Shown here piece by piece: positions 54,837-64,000 of a stretch of 64,000 nucleotides of DNA. The number at the start of each line of letters is the position of its first letter. Positions within the stretch are counted from its first letter, which is position 1. The DNA is taken from contig NZ_JBBJCN010000001.1 of assembly GCF_037622515.1 (NCBI RefSeq), positions 682,001-746,000 on the forward strand. Reading direction: 5' to 3'. The notes beneath the pieces were generated by a model that saw only the letters and a list, made by a program, of their open reading frames with translations, made no database searches and was not told the origin of the DNA. This stretch comes from Paradesertivirga superstes. Lineage in GTDB: Bacteria > Bacteroidota > Bacteroidia > Sphingobacteriales > Sphingobacteriaceae. Made by a program: the position numbers and the translations under genes.

Positions 54837-55528
54837 AAAAACTAATTTTAACTATAGGAATATTAACGGTATTATTTGGTTGCCGGAAGGACAAAACTCC
54901 TGCTCCGGCGATAATACCCGATCCGGAAAAAGCAACACTTATATCTCCGGCTCAAAATGAAGCTTGTCTTACTGGAACAGTAGTTTCCGCAACTGAAAAT
55001 TCTGTCACTTTTAAATGGTCAAATGCTGTAAATGCAGATAGTTATCAGGTAACTCTCAAAAACCTTGAGGACAATGTAGAAAACGTTCATAGCTCGTCAG
55101 ACAATGAACTGACATTGATACTCAGGAAGAATACCCCATATAGCTGGTCTGTTACTTCAAGGGCATCAAGAACGACTGCTAAAGCAAAGAGCGAAATCTG
55201 GAAGTTTTTCAACGCAGGTTCCGGTGAGATATCTTATGCTCCGTTTCCCGCTGAGCTTCTTACCCCTACGTTCGGGCAATCTGTAACTGCGGTAGATAAT
55301 AAGGTTACATTAGATTGGGAAGGATCGGACGTTGATGAAGACATCGCAAGCTATTCCGTGTTTGTTGGTACAAGCAAAAATGCGCTTTTATCAGTAGCTC
55401 AGGATATAACAGGGTCTGTCTTCTCAGCTACAGTAACCGCAAATACAACTTATTACTGGAAAGTGGTAACTAAAGACGCTACTGGTAACACATCCCATTC
55501 AAGCGTTTCGCAATTTAGAGTAAACTAA
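54833..55528 (+). CDS. double-Fn3 lipoprotein, partner of giant T9SS protein (copy 2)
   Basis: 231 aa. Lipoprotein signal with Cys at about residue 17 (VLFGCRKD) and two Fn3-like domains, paralogous to the protein at 44,515-45,219 along its length (shared WKF-NAG, SYAPFPAE/SYAPYPAD and TYYWKVVTKDATGNTS blocks). Coupled to the upstream giant gene by an ATGA overlap, exactly as in copy 1. Outer-membrane or surface location is predicted. A strong terminator follows after about 17 bp. Confidence 0.75.
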   Translation: MKKLILTIGILTVLFGCRKDKTPAPAIIPDPEKATLISPAQNEACLTGTVVSATENSVTFKWSNAVNADSYQVTLKNLEDNVENVHSSSDNELTLILRKNTPYSWSVTSRASRTTAKAKSEIWKFFNAGSGEISYAPFPAELLTPTFGQSVTAVDNKVTLDWEGSDVDEDIASYSVFVGTSKNALLSVAQDITGSVFSATVTANTTYYWKVVTKDATGNTSHSSVSQFRVN

Positions 55529-55544
55529 AAGGTTCTCCTTTATT

Positions 55545-55590
55545 AAAGCCCAACTTCCAGGTTTAAGACCTGGAAGTTTGGGCTTTTTTA
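55545..55590 (+). terminator. strong intrinsic terminator of the giant/lipoprotein operon
   Basis: GCCCAACTTCCAGGT (55,548-55,562) pairs with ACCTGGAAGTTTGGGC (55,568-55,583) with a single bulged T, followed by T6. It lies just after the lipoprotein stop. The remaining 416 bp up to 56,006 are AT-rich and no gene is supported in them. Confidence 0.9.
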
Positions 55591-56006
55591 TTTAATAAAA
55601 ATTCATTTTTCAAAAAGCATTATTTGGAATACTTTTGGTTACTGTTTATACATCACAAAAAGGCTTATCCTACCGTTATAATTCTACCTGTTTAGTGAAT
55701 TTAACTGCTTTTATCTTAAATGCCTATTTTTTCGACGTACACTATTTGCCAGGAAATTTATCTTGGCCAATTTCTCATTCTGTTCTTCTTGCTATTTTGC
55801 TACTCTTTCGAAAGCTAATGCGGTCTAAATTTAGAATTACAATAAAATGGAGACGTTGTTGTATCTGCTATTTATATATTTTGCTCAACTTAAGGAGTCT
55901 TTATGATATAGCTCCTAGCCATAAGCTTGTCTGTTTAAATCATAAAATTCCCATTCGCCGTTTTAGGAAAAGTATCAGTTACAGTGATTAAATTATAATT
56001 AAAATT

Positions 56007-56513
56007 ATGAAAAAAACATTGAGTCTATTGTTTATTCTAGTACTATCAACAATTGTTGTTGCGCAAACAATTAACATACAGCCTGGAAAATTAATAAAAA
56101 GTGAAACTCTTGCTATTCTGTATTTGGTTAATAAGCCACCAATAAAAACATATTTAACAAATCTTATTTATAGTATTTCAGACGTTGATAGTGAAGTATC
56201 GCCTCCCTATAATGAGATTTTAAAAATTGTGAAAGTGTATGCCAAGGAGGGAACTGTATTCTTGACTAAAAAAGAAATTTTTAAAATGTTTAAGGTTCCA
56301 AAAGCCAAATATAACCTGCCAATTTTGGTAGATGCTCGTGTCATAAATTTAAAATCTCCCTTGCTAGGAGTAAAATCAAATATAAAATCAGTTGATATTA
56401 ACTTCTCAAGTAATATCAATTCTGAGGTAATCCAAATTACTACGTGGGAACGTTACAACTTTGAGCAAAAATTAAAAGCCGATACCTCCCATATGAGGCT
56501 TTGGATTCATTAA
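56007..56513 (+). CDS. secreted orphan protein
   Basis: 168 aa. Clear signal peptide (MKKTLSLLFILVLSTIVVAQ) and a mature part of about 148 aa with alternating strands; a LPILVDARVINLKSPL...NIKSVDI stretch (about 108-132) faintly recalls the plug-type LIVDGV/IESIEVLK pattern of TonB-dependent receptors, but no family is recognised. It stands alone, with a hairpin-plus-T-run shortly after its stop, and differs from its PUL neighbours in lacking any enzyme motif. Function unknown. Confidence 0.65.
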   Translation: MKKTLSLLFILVLSTIVVAQTINIQPGKLIKSETLAILYLVNKPPIKTYLTNLIYSISDVDSEVSPPYNEILKIVKVYAKEGTVFLTKKEIFKMFKVPKAKYNLPILVDARVINLKSPLLGVKSNIKSVDINFSSNINSEVIQITTWERYNFEQKLKADTSHMRLWIH

Positions 56514-56539
56514 ATGCGTTCATCTTAATATTTATTTTC

Positions 56540-56566
56540 AAGGAAGCCTCGGGGCTCCTTTTTTAT
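56540..56566 (+). terminator. putative terminator after the secreted orphan
   Basis: AGGAAGCC (56,541-56,548) pairs with GGGCTCCT (56,552-56,559) with mismatches, followed by a run of T, 27 bp after the stop of the orphan gene. Confidence 0.6.
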
Positions 56567-57342
56567 TGTAAGCTTACACTCTTGTGTAGTGACCTTGTTT
56601 CGGAGATTTTTGCGAAAATCATCTTTAAGGTACACAAAGGAATTAAAGAAGGAGTTGGATACAAAAAGTCGCGAAGGCCTAAAACAATATTTTATTGACC
56701 GATAGAGTGTAGTTATATAACCCTCTAAGTACCGTGAATTAATGTGGGAGGTAATTGTGGCACCGGTAGTTTATTAAGAAACCTATTTGAGTACTGTTTG
56801 CTCTCACTCTAGTAGACTGCAATCCGTATTTCAAAGCTATCGAGGAAATCCTTCAGTTTATATTGTAATATAGCTCATTCTACTTGCTTTTTTGCTGGTT
56901 TTTCAATTTGCCAGGTTCTTAAATTGTTTGATAACAACGAAAATAACGCTGTTAACTAACTTAAGAACGGTTCTGGTAAATCACGCTTATAGAGGCTATA
57001 GTTTAGTTTTAGTCAGTTCTATACTCAACTGAAGGTGCTTTCGACGCAGATGTATTTTACACCTCAAACTCGGTTTACTAAATATTCCCTAAACCAACAC
57101 TCTGTTCTTGTTGGTATTGTCCGTACTAACATTTCCACCGATTTTTATGATTTATTATTGTAAATAAAAAGGAACTTCCGCAAAGTCTCAGTTATATAAC
57201 TATAAACAATATTGAAGATGCGGCCGTTCAAGATGCAATTATCTTTTTCACTTATTAGTATGCAGACTCCTATCAAACATCATGAAGTTGAGCTTGAAAT
57301 TTAAAGTCTCTACTCCATCCGTAGCAGCCTTAATATGCCTAT
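56567..57342. other. gene-poor stretch
   Basis: About 780 bp of AT-rich sequence. A plus-strand stretch at about 56,620-56,700 reads as RYTKELKKELDTKSREGLKQ and could be the tail of a lost gene, but it has no start and no recognised relative. Nothing else is supported. Confidence 0.3.
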
Positions 57343-58584
57343 TTAATTGGGAACTCCGTTAATTAGTACATTTTCGAATTTCACCTCGGTATATTTATTA
57401 TCAAATCCGGTTTTCTCAACTGTAATATTTATATTTTTAAAAACCACATTCGAAACTTTATCTGGAGAATTTCCATTCATTAACCCAAATGTTTTGCATT
57501 TAACCTTAATATTAGAAATTAATATATTTCGAACGGTACCAAAAGGTTGCTCAGTTGAATCCTTAAGGCCAAAAAATTGCCGCCATGGAGACATATTAAT
57601 GATTGAACCGCTTTTCCCGGTGATATTATCCACAGTGATATTTTCGAAGAGCTGATAAGTATCCGGACGCATTTTTAACAACAAAATTGGTGACCGATTA
57701 CTATTCACTGTACAATTACGCATGGTGATGTTCCGGGCGTGAATACTTTCACTTCCCATGGTTAGCACTGCATGTACCTCGCCGAATGTGCAATTCTCTA
57801 TTAGAACGTCTTCTACTATCCCGTTCTCTGCCTTCTTATGAGCAGTGGGTCCTTTGCCACCCTTTATACATATACCATCGTCGTTGACTGAGATATAACA
57901 ATTACGAATTGTAACTTTCTTACACACATCAATATCCACTCCATCCGAACTTGGCGCAGCCACTGGTTTGAACGGTGAGCGAATATCACAATTTTCGATT
58001 AGGACGTTATTGCACTGATATAAGTGAGTGGTCCAAAATCCAGAGTTATGCAGATTTACATCTTTAACGATTACATTGTCGCAACCCCAGATAAAAACAA
58101 GTCGTGGTCTTGAAACTTCCAAATTGGTAGTTTCTTTTCCGATTTTTCGGAGAGAATCACGATGGGCCCAAAATTTTTTCCAAAATTTAAGTGCATTTCC
58201 ATTGATGGTTCCTGGGCCTGAAATACTAAAGCTATCCACATAATATGCATTAATAAGTGCAGCGTAATAAAGAAGATTCTGTCCCTCCATTCTAGAGGGT
58301 ATCAGCGGATAATCAGCAATATTATCAGATCCTTTTAATTGAGCGCCCTCCTGTAAACGCAGCCTTGTATTGGGCTTAAAAAATAATGCCCCAGTTAAAA
58401 AAACGCCTTTAGGTATTACAATTGTTCCACCCCCTTCCAGGTGTGCCCTATCAATTACGTTCTGAATAATTTGTGTGTTAAGCTTTGTGCTGTCCGAATA
58501 AGCACCGTACTCGGTGATAACATAGTTCTGTGAGTAAACAGAAAAAAAAACAAACGTTAAAGGTAATATAAGCAACGTATTCAT
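57343..58584 (-). CDS. GH28 polygalacturonase-family hydrolase (second)
   Basis: 413 aa, signal peptide (ends VYSQN), right-handed beta-helix. GH28 motifs: SSDGVDID near residue 213, NDDGICIKGGKG near 236, and VHAVLTMGSES near 271 in place of the usual GHG. The N-terminal block VITEYGAYSDS and GGGTIVIPKG resemble other GH28 proteins. It should hydrolyse galacturonosyl links, probably in rhamnogalacturonan or xylogalacturonan oligosaccharides. It is downstream of the susC/susD/GntR genes on the same strand and therefore likely part of the second PUL. Confidence 0.88.
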   Translation of the reverse strand: MNTLLILPLTFVFFSVYSQNYVITEYGAYSDSTKLNTQIIQNVIDRAHLEGGGTIVIPKGVFLTGALFFKPNTRLRLQEGAQLKGSDNIADYPLIPSRMEGQNLLYYAALINAYYVDSFSISGPGTINGNALKFWKKFWAHRDSLRKIGKETTNLEVSRPRLVFIWGCDNVIVKDVNLHNSGFWTTHLYQCNNVLIENCDIRSPFKPVAAPSSDGVDIDVCKKVTIRNCYISVNDDGICIKGGKGPTAHKKAENGIVEDVLIENCTFGEVHAVLTMGSESIHARNITMRNCTVNSNRSPILLLKMRPDTYQLFENITVDNITGKSGSIINMSPWRQFFGLKDSTEQPFGTVRNILISNIKVKCKTFGLMNGNSPDKVSNVVFKNINITVEKTGFDNKYTEVKFENVLINGVPN

Positions 58585-58844
58585 AAAATCAATCTATTCA
58601 CGAACTTCGACTAAGACATTGTAATTGGGGTTCACAGGTTGCTCTGCCTTGATACATTAAACTTATCTCTGCCTGAGCAAAATTCAGATCAAGAGAATAA
58701 GGAGCTTAATTTTAACGCTAAGATATAATCTAAACATGGGAAACCTAAATCTGTACACTACTGCATCTTAACCAAACACTCGTTGGTTTTCTTACTTTAT
58801 AATTGTTCAAACAATATTAATTTATCCCCCCACGATTGTCGTCA

Positions 58845-59167
58845 TCAATCCTGTTCAATAAAGTTTTTTACGTTTTCCTGTATATGGGTATTAAGCTCAA
58901 CGGTAACTGCACTCACACTCTTTAAATAGATATTCTCTATCGGCAACCCCTTCTGACCCAATATCCTCGAAATAAATTATCTCCCGCGACCGCCCCAAAT
59001 TCAGTTATCAACATTTTTTTACTTTTGCCAAAGTCCGGCACATTAATAGCCAGCATAGTAAACGGGGCTTGTACATTGTTTGCTTTAATAATTACTATCT
59101 TCTTCGTACAAAAAGAAAATAGAAGCCCGCAGCAACAAAGCATCAAAAAAAGAGCCGATTGTTTCAT
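58845..59167 (-). pseudogene. GH28 pseudogene with large internal deletion
   Basis: From an ATG at 59,167 (MKQSALFLMLCCCG) the frame encodes a signal and the GH28 N-terminus (VNAPF-like VQAPFTMLAINVPDFGKSKK, LITEFGAVAGDN). It then jumps directly to the C-terminal end of the same family (FISRILGQKGLPIENIYLK...HIQENV) in another frame, ending at TGA 58,845-58,847. Both ends align with residues 33-65 and about 410-454 of the GH28 at 22,812, so roughly 340 codons including all catalytic motifs are missing. The frame change makes it a non-functional relic. Confidence 0.85.
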
Positions 59168-59218
59168 TTGGGGTTTGTGTGAAAATAAATAATTGAACAT
59201 CTAATTGTCTGTTAAAAC

Positions 59219-59503
59219 TTATAAGGCCAAAGTATCAGCTAATTGGCCAATTAGCAAAAATCTATCTCGAACAAAATAAGCGTTCGTCCTTTCTCTCGTA
59301 ATATATCCCTCTTTTTCCAACTCCCAATACGCTCGACGAACCGTTATCGTTGATACTGAATTTTGCTTTGCCACTCTGCTGATAGGTGGCAATTGAAAAC
59401 CCTTTTCATACCTTCCCTCGAGAATTTCTTTTTTTATGAACACCTTTACTTGCAAGTAGAGCAGAACTGGCGACCTAGGAATTAAATTTAACGTAACCTC
59501 CAT
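59219..59503 (-). CDS. GntR-family winged-helix regulator (YtrA-like)
   Basis: 94 aa, almost entirely the GntR wHTH: LYLQVKVFIKKEILEGRYEKGFQLPPISRVAKQNSVSTITVRRAYWELEKEGYI, followed by only about 25 residues. This short form matches the YtrA subgroup, which has little or no effector domain. It lies between susD and the GH28 genes on the same strand, so it may regulate this PUL locally. Confidence 0.85.
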   Translation of the reverse strand: MEVTLNLIPRSPVLLYLQVKVFIKKEILEGRYEKGFQLPPISRVAKQNSVSTITVRRAYWELEKEGYITRERTNAYFVRDRFLLIGQLADTLAL

Positions 59504-59592
59504 AAATATATGACTTATTATAGTGATAAAAATTATTCAATAGTTTGCGATTTAGCACCCGGAATTCATCCCGGGCACTCTCATCATTGGGG

Positions 59593-61434
59593 TTACTTAA
59601 TCTTAAATGGCAAATACCAATTTAAGGGCTCCATTAGTTTCTGTTCTATTGCGGCAGCTGTAGAAAAATCACCAGCTGCAGTAAACTTGGCGGCGACACG
59701 TTTCGCTAAAATTGAAGGATCGTTTCTCCTGCGAGCTATCCGAACCAAATCACCCCATCTATGACCTTCAAACGCAAGCTCCAGGGCCGCCTCATTAAGT
59801 ATCATATCCTCAAAGTCGTTAGTCAACGCATTTTGGTTAATAATCGGACGTTCTGACAATAGTGTCTCAACAGAGCTGAACCGATTAATACTCGGACTCA
59901 TATCGTAATATTTAGCAGAGTCTACTCTCACAATTTCTACACCTGCTCTTCCTCGGACTCCCACATGATTGGAAAACGGTCCGCGGATTTGCGTCGGACG
60001 ATTGTGTTCCTGCGCATTAAAGTTATATGGAAATAACCAGGGCGTTTTTTGTATGTTGGCCATATCCCTTCGTTCATTAGCATCAGGAGCAGGCCAATCA
60101 GTACTAAAACTTCTGCCTGGAAAATTCTCACTGTAAAATAAAGATCCTTGGAGAGGATCAAAAACCTTTTTTAGGTCATGGTTCACCATAGACCAGGCTA
60201 ATCTGTGCATACCATCACGGTTTGCTGCTTCTGCAAATCGCAAATGTAAGTTGCCTGCGCGATTGAGGTACCAGATTCCCTTTTTCTCTAGAGGCTTTGT
60301 AGGATCGAAAGTTCCGATAAACTTTTTCACAACAGGCTGGCCACTCTGATTTTCCCAAGACGCGCCAGCTCCGCGCCAGTCACCTGGGGCGCCGTCTCCG
60401 CTCTTATTTTCTTTAGCCCAGTTATTGATCGCAAGTGCAGACGGTTTTAGCTGATACTTTCCATTCGAATATGAAAATAAATCTATAAGCGGATTTCCTG
60501 GCTCAAAATTCGGGAGCAGTGGAATTGACCATACCCACTCGTCATTATAGTCGCTTGAGTTATGAGCATCTTCAAACATATCACCCCATTCATCCCAATC
60601 ATAAATATTGTAGCTAACGCGCCATTCGGTACGCTCGTCTGCGGAATTTCCGGTATTAGGAATATCTAAGATAGCTTTATAAACTTTTGCTGCTTCCAAA
60701 TAGTTATTGTTCCACAGATGCAGATCTCCCAATATTAGCCTTCGGTATATAAATATTCTTTGCAAATCGACACCATCAACTTGTAATCTGGCGTTATTCG
60801 TGGGATCGGAAGTGATAATCGACGAGCCCGCTGCGTATTGTGAAAGGTTTGGCAAAGAAGCAGTGAACTGCGTTAATTTCTCCAATAACTCATCAAAGCT
60901 AATTCGCTTGTGCAATGCTTCATTATTCAGATCGCTGATATTCTCGATAGGTTCTGTGACATAAGGAATGGAGCCGTAATGAATTCCCAGTTGCAAGTAC
61001 ACCCATGAGCGTAAAGCGCCTATATCAGAGTATCTTTCGTTACGTTGCACCTGGTTAATTTTACCTTCTGCGAACATTTGGTCAAGGTTCTTCAACACAT
61101 TATTACACGCCATTATGACCTCATAAAAAGGCTTAGGATCTGCATAATTGTTACCTTCAGAAACATTATGCAGATTAATCTCTTTTAAAGCATTATTGGT
61201 ATTAAATGTAACGTCCACCAAGTCGGCTCTTAGTTCATTCAATACTATGTAGCGGTCCACTAGACCTAGAAACTTGCCATATACACCATAAATCGAATTA
61301 TCAGCATCTGCCAGGTTTTGATAAACCTGCTGGCGTGTAAGCACATCCTCCGGCACGATATCAAAGGTGTTTTTGCAGGAAAACGTGCCAATGCAAAGGA
61401 TTGCCGGCAATATCCATATATATATTTTTTTCAT
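59593..61434 (-). CDS. susD-like: SusD-family glycan-binding lipoprotein (second)
   Basis: 613 aa from the ATG at 61,434. Lipoprotein signal with Cys at about residue 20 (IGTFSCKNTF), the helical SusD fold (YSDIGALRSWVYLQLGIHYGSIPYV at about 145-170) and C-terminal LALEFEGHRWGDLVRIARRRND. Starts 20 nt after the SusC stop, so they are co-transcribed. Partner of the SusC that runs off the window end. Confidence 0.93.
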   Translation of the reverse strand: MKKIYIWILPAILCIGTFSCKNTFDIVPEDVLTRQQVYQNLADADNSIYGVYGKFLGLVDRYIVLNELRADLVDVTFNTNNALKEINLHNVSEGNNYADPKPFYEVIMACNNVLKNLDQMFAEGKINQVQRNERYSDIGALRSWVYLQLGIHYGSIPYVTEPIENISDLNNEALHKRISFDELLEKLTQFTASLPNLSQYAAGSSIITSDPTNNARLQVDGVDLQRIFIYRRLILGDLHLWNNNYLEAAKVYKAILDIPNTGNSADERTEWRVSYNIYDWDEWGDMFEDAHNSSDYNDEWVWSIPLLPNFEPGNPLIDLFSYSNGKYQLKPSALAINNWAKENKSGDGAPGDWRGAGASWENQSGQPVVKKFIGTFDPTKPLEKKGIWYLNRAGNLHLRFAEAANRDGMHRLAWSMVNHDLKKVFDPLQGSLFYSENFPGRSFSTDWPAPDANERRDMANIQKTPWLFPYNFNAQEHNRPTQIRGPFSNHVGVRGRAGVEIVRVDSAKYYDMSPSINRFSSVETLLSERPIINQNALTNDFEDMILNEAALELAFEGHRWGDLVRIARRRNDPSILAKRVAAKFTAAGDFSTAAAIEQKLMEPLNWYLPFKIK

Positions 61435-61454
61435 AATCATTTTACCTAATAAAA

Positions 61455-64000
61455 TTATATTCCTAACCTCACTCCGAATTGAATAGTCCTGAACTGCGGC
61501 TCAAGTCCTGTATCCACTCCCTGCGAAAAAACACTGCGGGAGGAACTGAACTCTGGGTCATATCCTAAATACTTGGTGAAAGAAACCAGATTGTGCCCGT
61601 TCGCATATAGTTTAAGCGTTTTAAAGAACTTCTCTTTTAATGGAAGGTTATAGGATAACCCTACAGTTCTTAAGCGTAGATAAGATCCGTCCTCTATCCA
61701 TCTGTCAGAAAAACGTGAGTTTTGAGCAGGGTCACCAAAAGCCGCCCTTGGCATATTAGTTATCTGTCCTTCAGCTTTCCAACGGCTATTAACACTTACT
61801 ATTTGATTTTCATAACCACCCATTGACTCCAGCGACGCACGTGTGCCATTGTAGACATCGTTTCCGCTGCTGAAGGTGAAGATAGCGTCGAAGGACCAGT
61901 TTTTAAAATTCAAGCTATTTCTGAACATCCCGGTAAAGTCCGGATTAGGATCACCGATTACCACCCTGTCCTCTTCATCAACAAACTTATCACCGTTAGT
62001 GTCTGCAAAACGAACATCACCACCTTGAAGTCCTACCAACATACCATCAGACATCCTGTTGGTGAGGCCGGAATCTTCTGCTTCAGCACTTGTTGAATAA
62101 ACTCCATTTGTTAGGTAGCCATAGAACAAATTCGAACTTCTTCCCACTTCAGTAAGGATCGCCGCACCGGCCAGATAATCTCCATCTGAGATAATTCTTC
62201 CGCCTGATAAGCTGGTAACTTTATTCTTATAATGGCCCAATGTGATACCCATATCCCATTTTAGTTGTCTATTAATAAGTCGGGTATCAATTGAAAGGTC
62301 GATCCCATTAGTGCGCATACTACCCGAGTTGGAAACAGATAAATCAAATCCGCTGGCAGAAGGGACATCGTCATAGGTCAGCATGTCTCTGGTATTATTG
62401 CTGTAAATATCAAAACTAACTTTAAAACGCTCGTCAAATAAGGATACATCAACGCCTCCGTTTAATTTCTCAATCGTTTCCCATTTCAACTGGGTATTTC
62501 CAACATTTCCGCGAATATAGCCTTTAAGCCCATACAAGCTCTGGCCAACATAGTAAGGAAGAGCAGCATAATTACCAATATCATCATTGCCGGTAAGTCC
62601 GTAGCTTGCTCGGAATTTCAGGAAGTTGATAAAATCAACTGGTTTAAAAAATTCTTCAGACGACACTAGCCAGGCGGCAGCCACAGACGGCATCATCGCG
62701 AATTTATTTCCATTAAAAGTTAAAACGTCTGGAATATCCTTTCCAAACCTTGATGAACCATCTATTGCAGCGTTGAAAGAAGCAAAATATTTATTTTTAA
62801 AAGAATAATCGACGCTGGTATAAGTACTCAGCCAGCGCATATTACTTAGCGAGCCGCCTCCGTTTCGAAGATTTGGATTCCCGCTTCCTAAGCTTGTATA
62901 GTCATCGGTCGCCGAATTATACGTAAGACCGTAGTCGCTTTCATAACGATCATCTTTAAATCGCATCCCCAGATTGGCATAAACACTGTGTTGATGGTCT
63001 TTAGACAGAAAAGAATAAGTTCCTTTGGTGTCGCTATACACAGCAAACATTCGGTCTGTATTAGTACCAATTCGGTTATCTATAACCGCTGTTCCCAAGG
63101 TATCTTGTGCTATACCGACGCTTGGAATGAACATTCGCTCTCTAACCTTATCGTAAGTAACCCCCAAAAGTGATTGAACTGAAAACTTAGGATTAAACTG
63201 GTATATAAAATTTGCAGCTGCAGAAACCCGATAAGCAGTGTTGATTCCCACCATATCTTCAATAAGGGAAGCTGGATTGCTAACAGAAAAAATATCGGAG
63301 TCAGCAAAAACGGGTGATGTCCCGCCTAAGGCACCCACCGCATTTGTACGGGTAAAAGGCGACTTTATAAGCGACAGATAAACTGGCGACGTATTGCTTC
63401 CTAACCCTTGGTTGCGGATGTTGTGAACACTATTTGTGAACGAAAGATTAGATACTGCTCTTAACTTAGGAGTTAAACGAAAATCAGCATTAAAACGGGT
63501 GAAATACCTACTCAAATTTGTATTCTTGATAATTCCCTCATTATTAAGGTATCCTAAGGATAAATTATACTTTGCTATATTATCACCGCCGGCTACATTT
63601 AAATGATAGTTTTGACTATAACTACTACTTATAGCTTCCTTTTGCCAATCTGTATTAACAAGATTATTTGGCCCGTTTTGGTATTTGAAGAAATCAGAAT
63701 TGCCGACTGAAGACGAGGCCATGTATGGCTGCGCCGCTATGGTAGCGTTAGACATACCCTGCGACTGCAAAATACTTGTTAAATAGATCCGGTAATTACT
63801 TGCATCCAAAACCGGGAGCCTGTTGGCAGAAGAATTATACCCTCCAAAAGACGAGAAATCTATTTGAGTACTTTCCATAACAGGGCGGCGAGTGGTAATT
63901 AACATAACACCATTTCCACCTTTGGTACCATAAACAGCAGCGCCGGCATCCTTAATAATCGTAATGTCCTCAATATCCTTTACATCAATATTTTCGAGTG
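61455..64000 (-). CDS. susC-like: SusC-family TonB-dependent transporter (partial, 5' end outside window)
   Basis: About 848 codons visible, open through the right edge of the window. The visible N-terminal part is the plug end (KDAGAAVYGTKGGNGVMLITTRRP near 63,890-63,960), followed by the barrel and ending QFGVRLGI. The N-terminal signal and any STN domain lie beyond 64,000, so the mode of control cannot be judged. Pairs with the SusD at 59,593 to import glycan fragments, probably pectic judging from the GH28 gene downstream. Confidence 0.95.
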   Translation of the reverse strand, partial: LENIDVKDIEDITIIKDAGAAVYGTKGGNGVMLITTRRPVMESTQIDFSSFGGYNSSANRLPVLDASNYRIYLTSILQSQGMSNATIAAQPYMASSSVGNSDFFKYQNGPNNLVNTDWQKEAISSSYSQNYHLNVAGGDNIAKYNLSLGYLNNEGIIKNTNLSRYFTRFNADFRLTPKLRAVSNLSFTNSVHNIRNQGLGSNTSPVYLSLIKSPFTRTNAVGALGGTSPVFADSDIFSVSNPASLIEDMVGINTAYRVSAAANFIYQFNPKFSVQSLLGVTYDKVRERMFIPSVGIAQDTLGTAVIDNRIGTNTDRMFAVYSDTKGTYSFLSKDHQHSVYANLGMRFKDDRYESDYGLTYNSATDDYTSLGSGNPNLRNGGGSLSNMRWLSTYTSVDYSFKNKYFASFNAAIDGSSRFGKDIPDVLTFNGNKFAMMPSVAAAWLVSSEEFFKPVDFINFLKFRASYGLTGNDDIGNYAALPYYVGQSLYGLKGYIRGNVGNTQLKWETIEKLNGGVDVSLFDERFKVSFDIYSNNTRDMLTYDDVPSASGFDLSVSNSGSMRTNGIDLSIDTRLINRQLKWDMGITLGHYKNKVTSLSGGRIISDGDYLAGAAILTEVGRSSNLFYGYLTNGVYSTSAEAEDSGLTNRMSDGMLVGLQGGDVRFADTNGDKFVDEEDRVVIGDPNPDFTGMFRNSLNFKNWSFDAIFTFSSGNDVYNGTRASLESMGGYENQIVSVNSRWKAEGQITNMPRAAFGDPAQNSRFSDRWIEDGSYLRLRTVGLSYNLPLKEKFFKTLKLYANGHNLVSFTKYLGYDPEFSSSRSVFSQGVDTGLEPQFRTIQFGVRLGI

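Noticed and set aside
55635..55991. 118-codon plus-strand frame after the terminator
   Set aside because: Needs a TTG start, is cysteine/tyrosine rich with no family character, and lies in AT-rich DNA; likely chance.
61455..63905. SusC as a complete short gene starting at 63,905
   Set aside because: The frame continues upstream with normal plug sequence to the window edge; the Met is internal.

Overview
The window looks like a low-GC Bacteroidota genome, most probably of the Sphingobacteriaceae (Pedobacter or Mucilaginibacter type). The evidence is the SusC/SusD pairs, a hybrid two-component regulator, ECF sigma/FecR control of a TonB-dependent transporter, type IX secretion (T9SS) C-terminal sorting domains, and a Bacteroidetes-type tra/mob conjugation module. 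Assignment below family level is inference.

Region 1 (about 1-19,900) is the end of an integrative conjugative element (ICE). On the minus strand lies a transfer operon, reading from a small membrane protein through traE, traF, traG (VirB4), traI plus two paralogues, traJ and traK into a gene cut by the window edge. Further right, also on the minus strand, are a GNAT acetyltransferase, a 7TM-LuxR regulator and rteC, then the mobilisation block mobC (coupling protein), mobB (relaxase) and mobA with an oriT-like inverted repeat, and two small genes, one with an HTH. The tra and mob operons are each preceded by a nearly identical 32-nt palindromic element. Between tra and the regulators, on the opposite strand, is a compact four-gene cargo operon (7,631-12,603): an unrecognised protein with a C-terminal membrane hairpin, a PIN-GNAT-PUA-like fusion, an ASCH protein and a NACHT NTPase. 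This is the best candidate for an undescribed, probably defensive, system.

Region 2 (about 19,930-36,400) is a polysaccharide utilisation locus (PUL) on the minus strand: esterase fusion, ECF sigma factor, FecR anti-sigma, SusC with an STN domain, SusD, esterase, sugar isomerase-like protein, GH43, GH28, GH59, and a sialate O-acetylesterase gene that has a nonsense codon and is cut off where the ICE begins. The enzyme set suggests pectin (rhamnogalacturonan I or galactan-rich side chains), with uptake by SusCD and control by sigma/FecR signalling.

Region 3 (about 36,900-55,600) holds a PL11 rhamnogalacturonan lyase, a non-coding stretch with decayed tandem repeats of a tiny hydrophobic-peptide gene, a hybrid two-component system (HTCS), and two divergent copies of a two-gene module: a giant T9SS-secreted protein whose stop codon overlaps the start of a double-Fn3 lipoprotein. 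One giant protein carries a PL11 domain, the other ten Ig-like repeats.

Region 4 (about 55,600-64,000) has a secreted orphan, a second GH28, a GH28 pseudogene with a large internal deletion, a GntR regulator, and a second SusD/SusC pair whose SusC runs off the window. Together regions 2-4 form a pectin-degrading gene neighbourhood interrupted or bounded on its left by the ICE.
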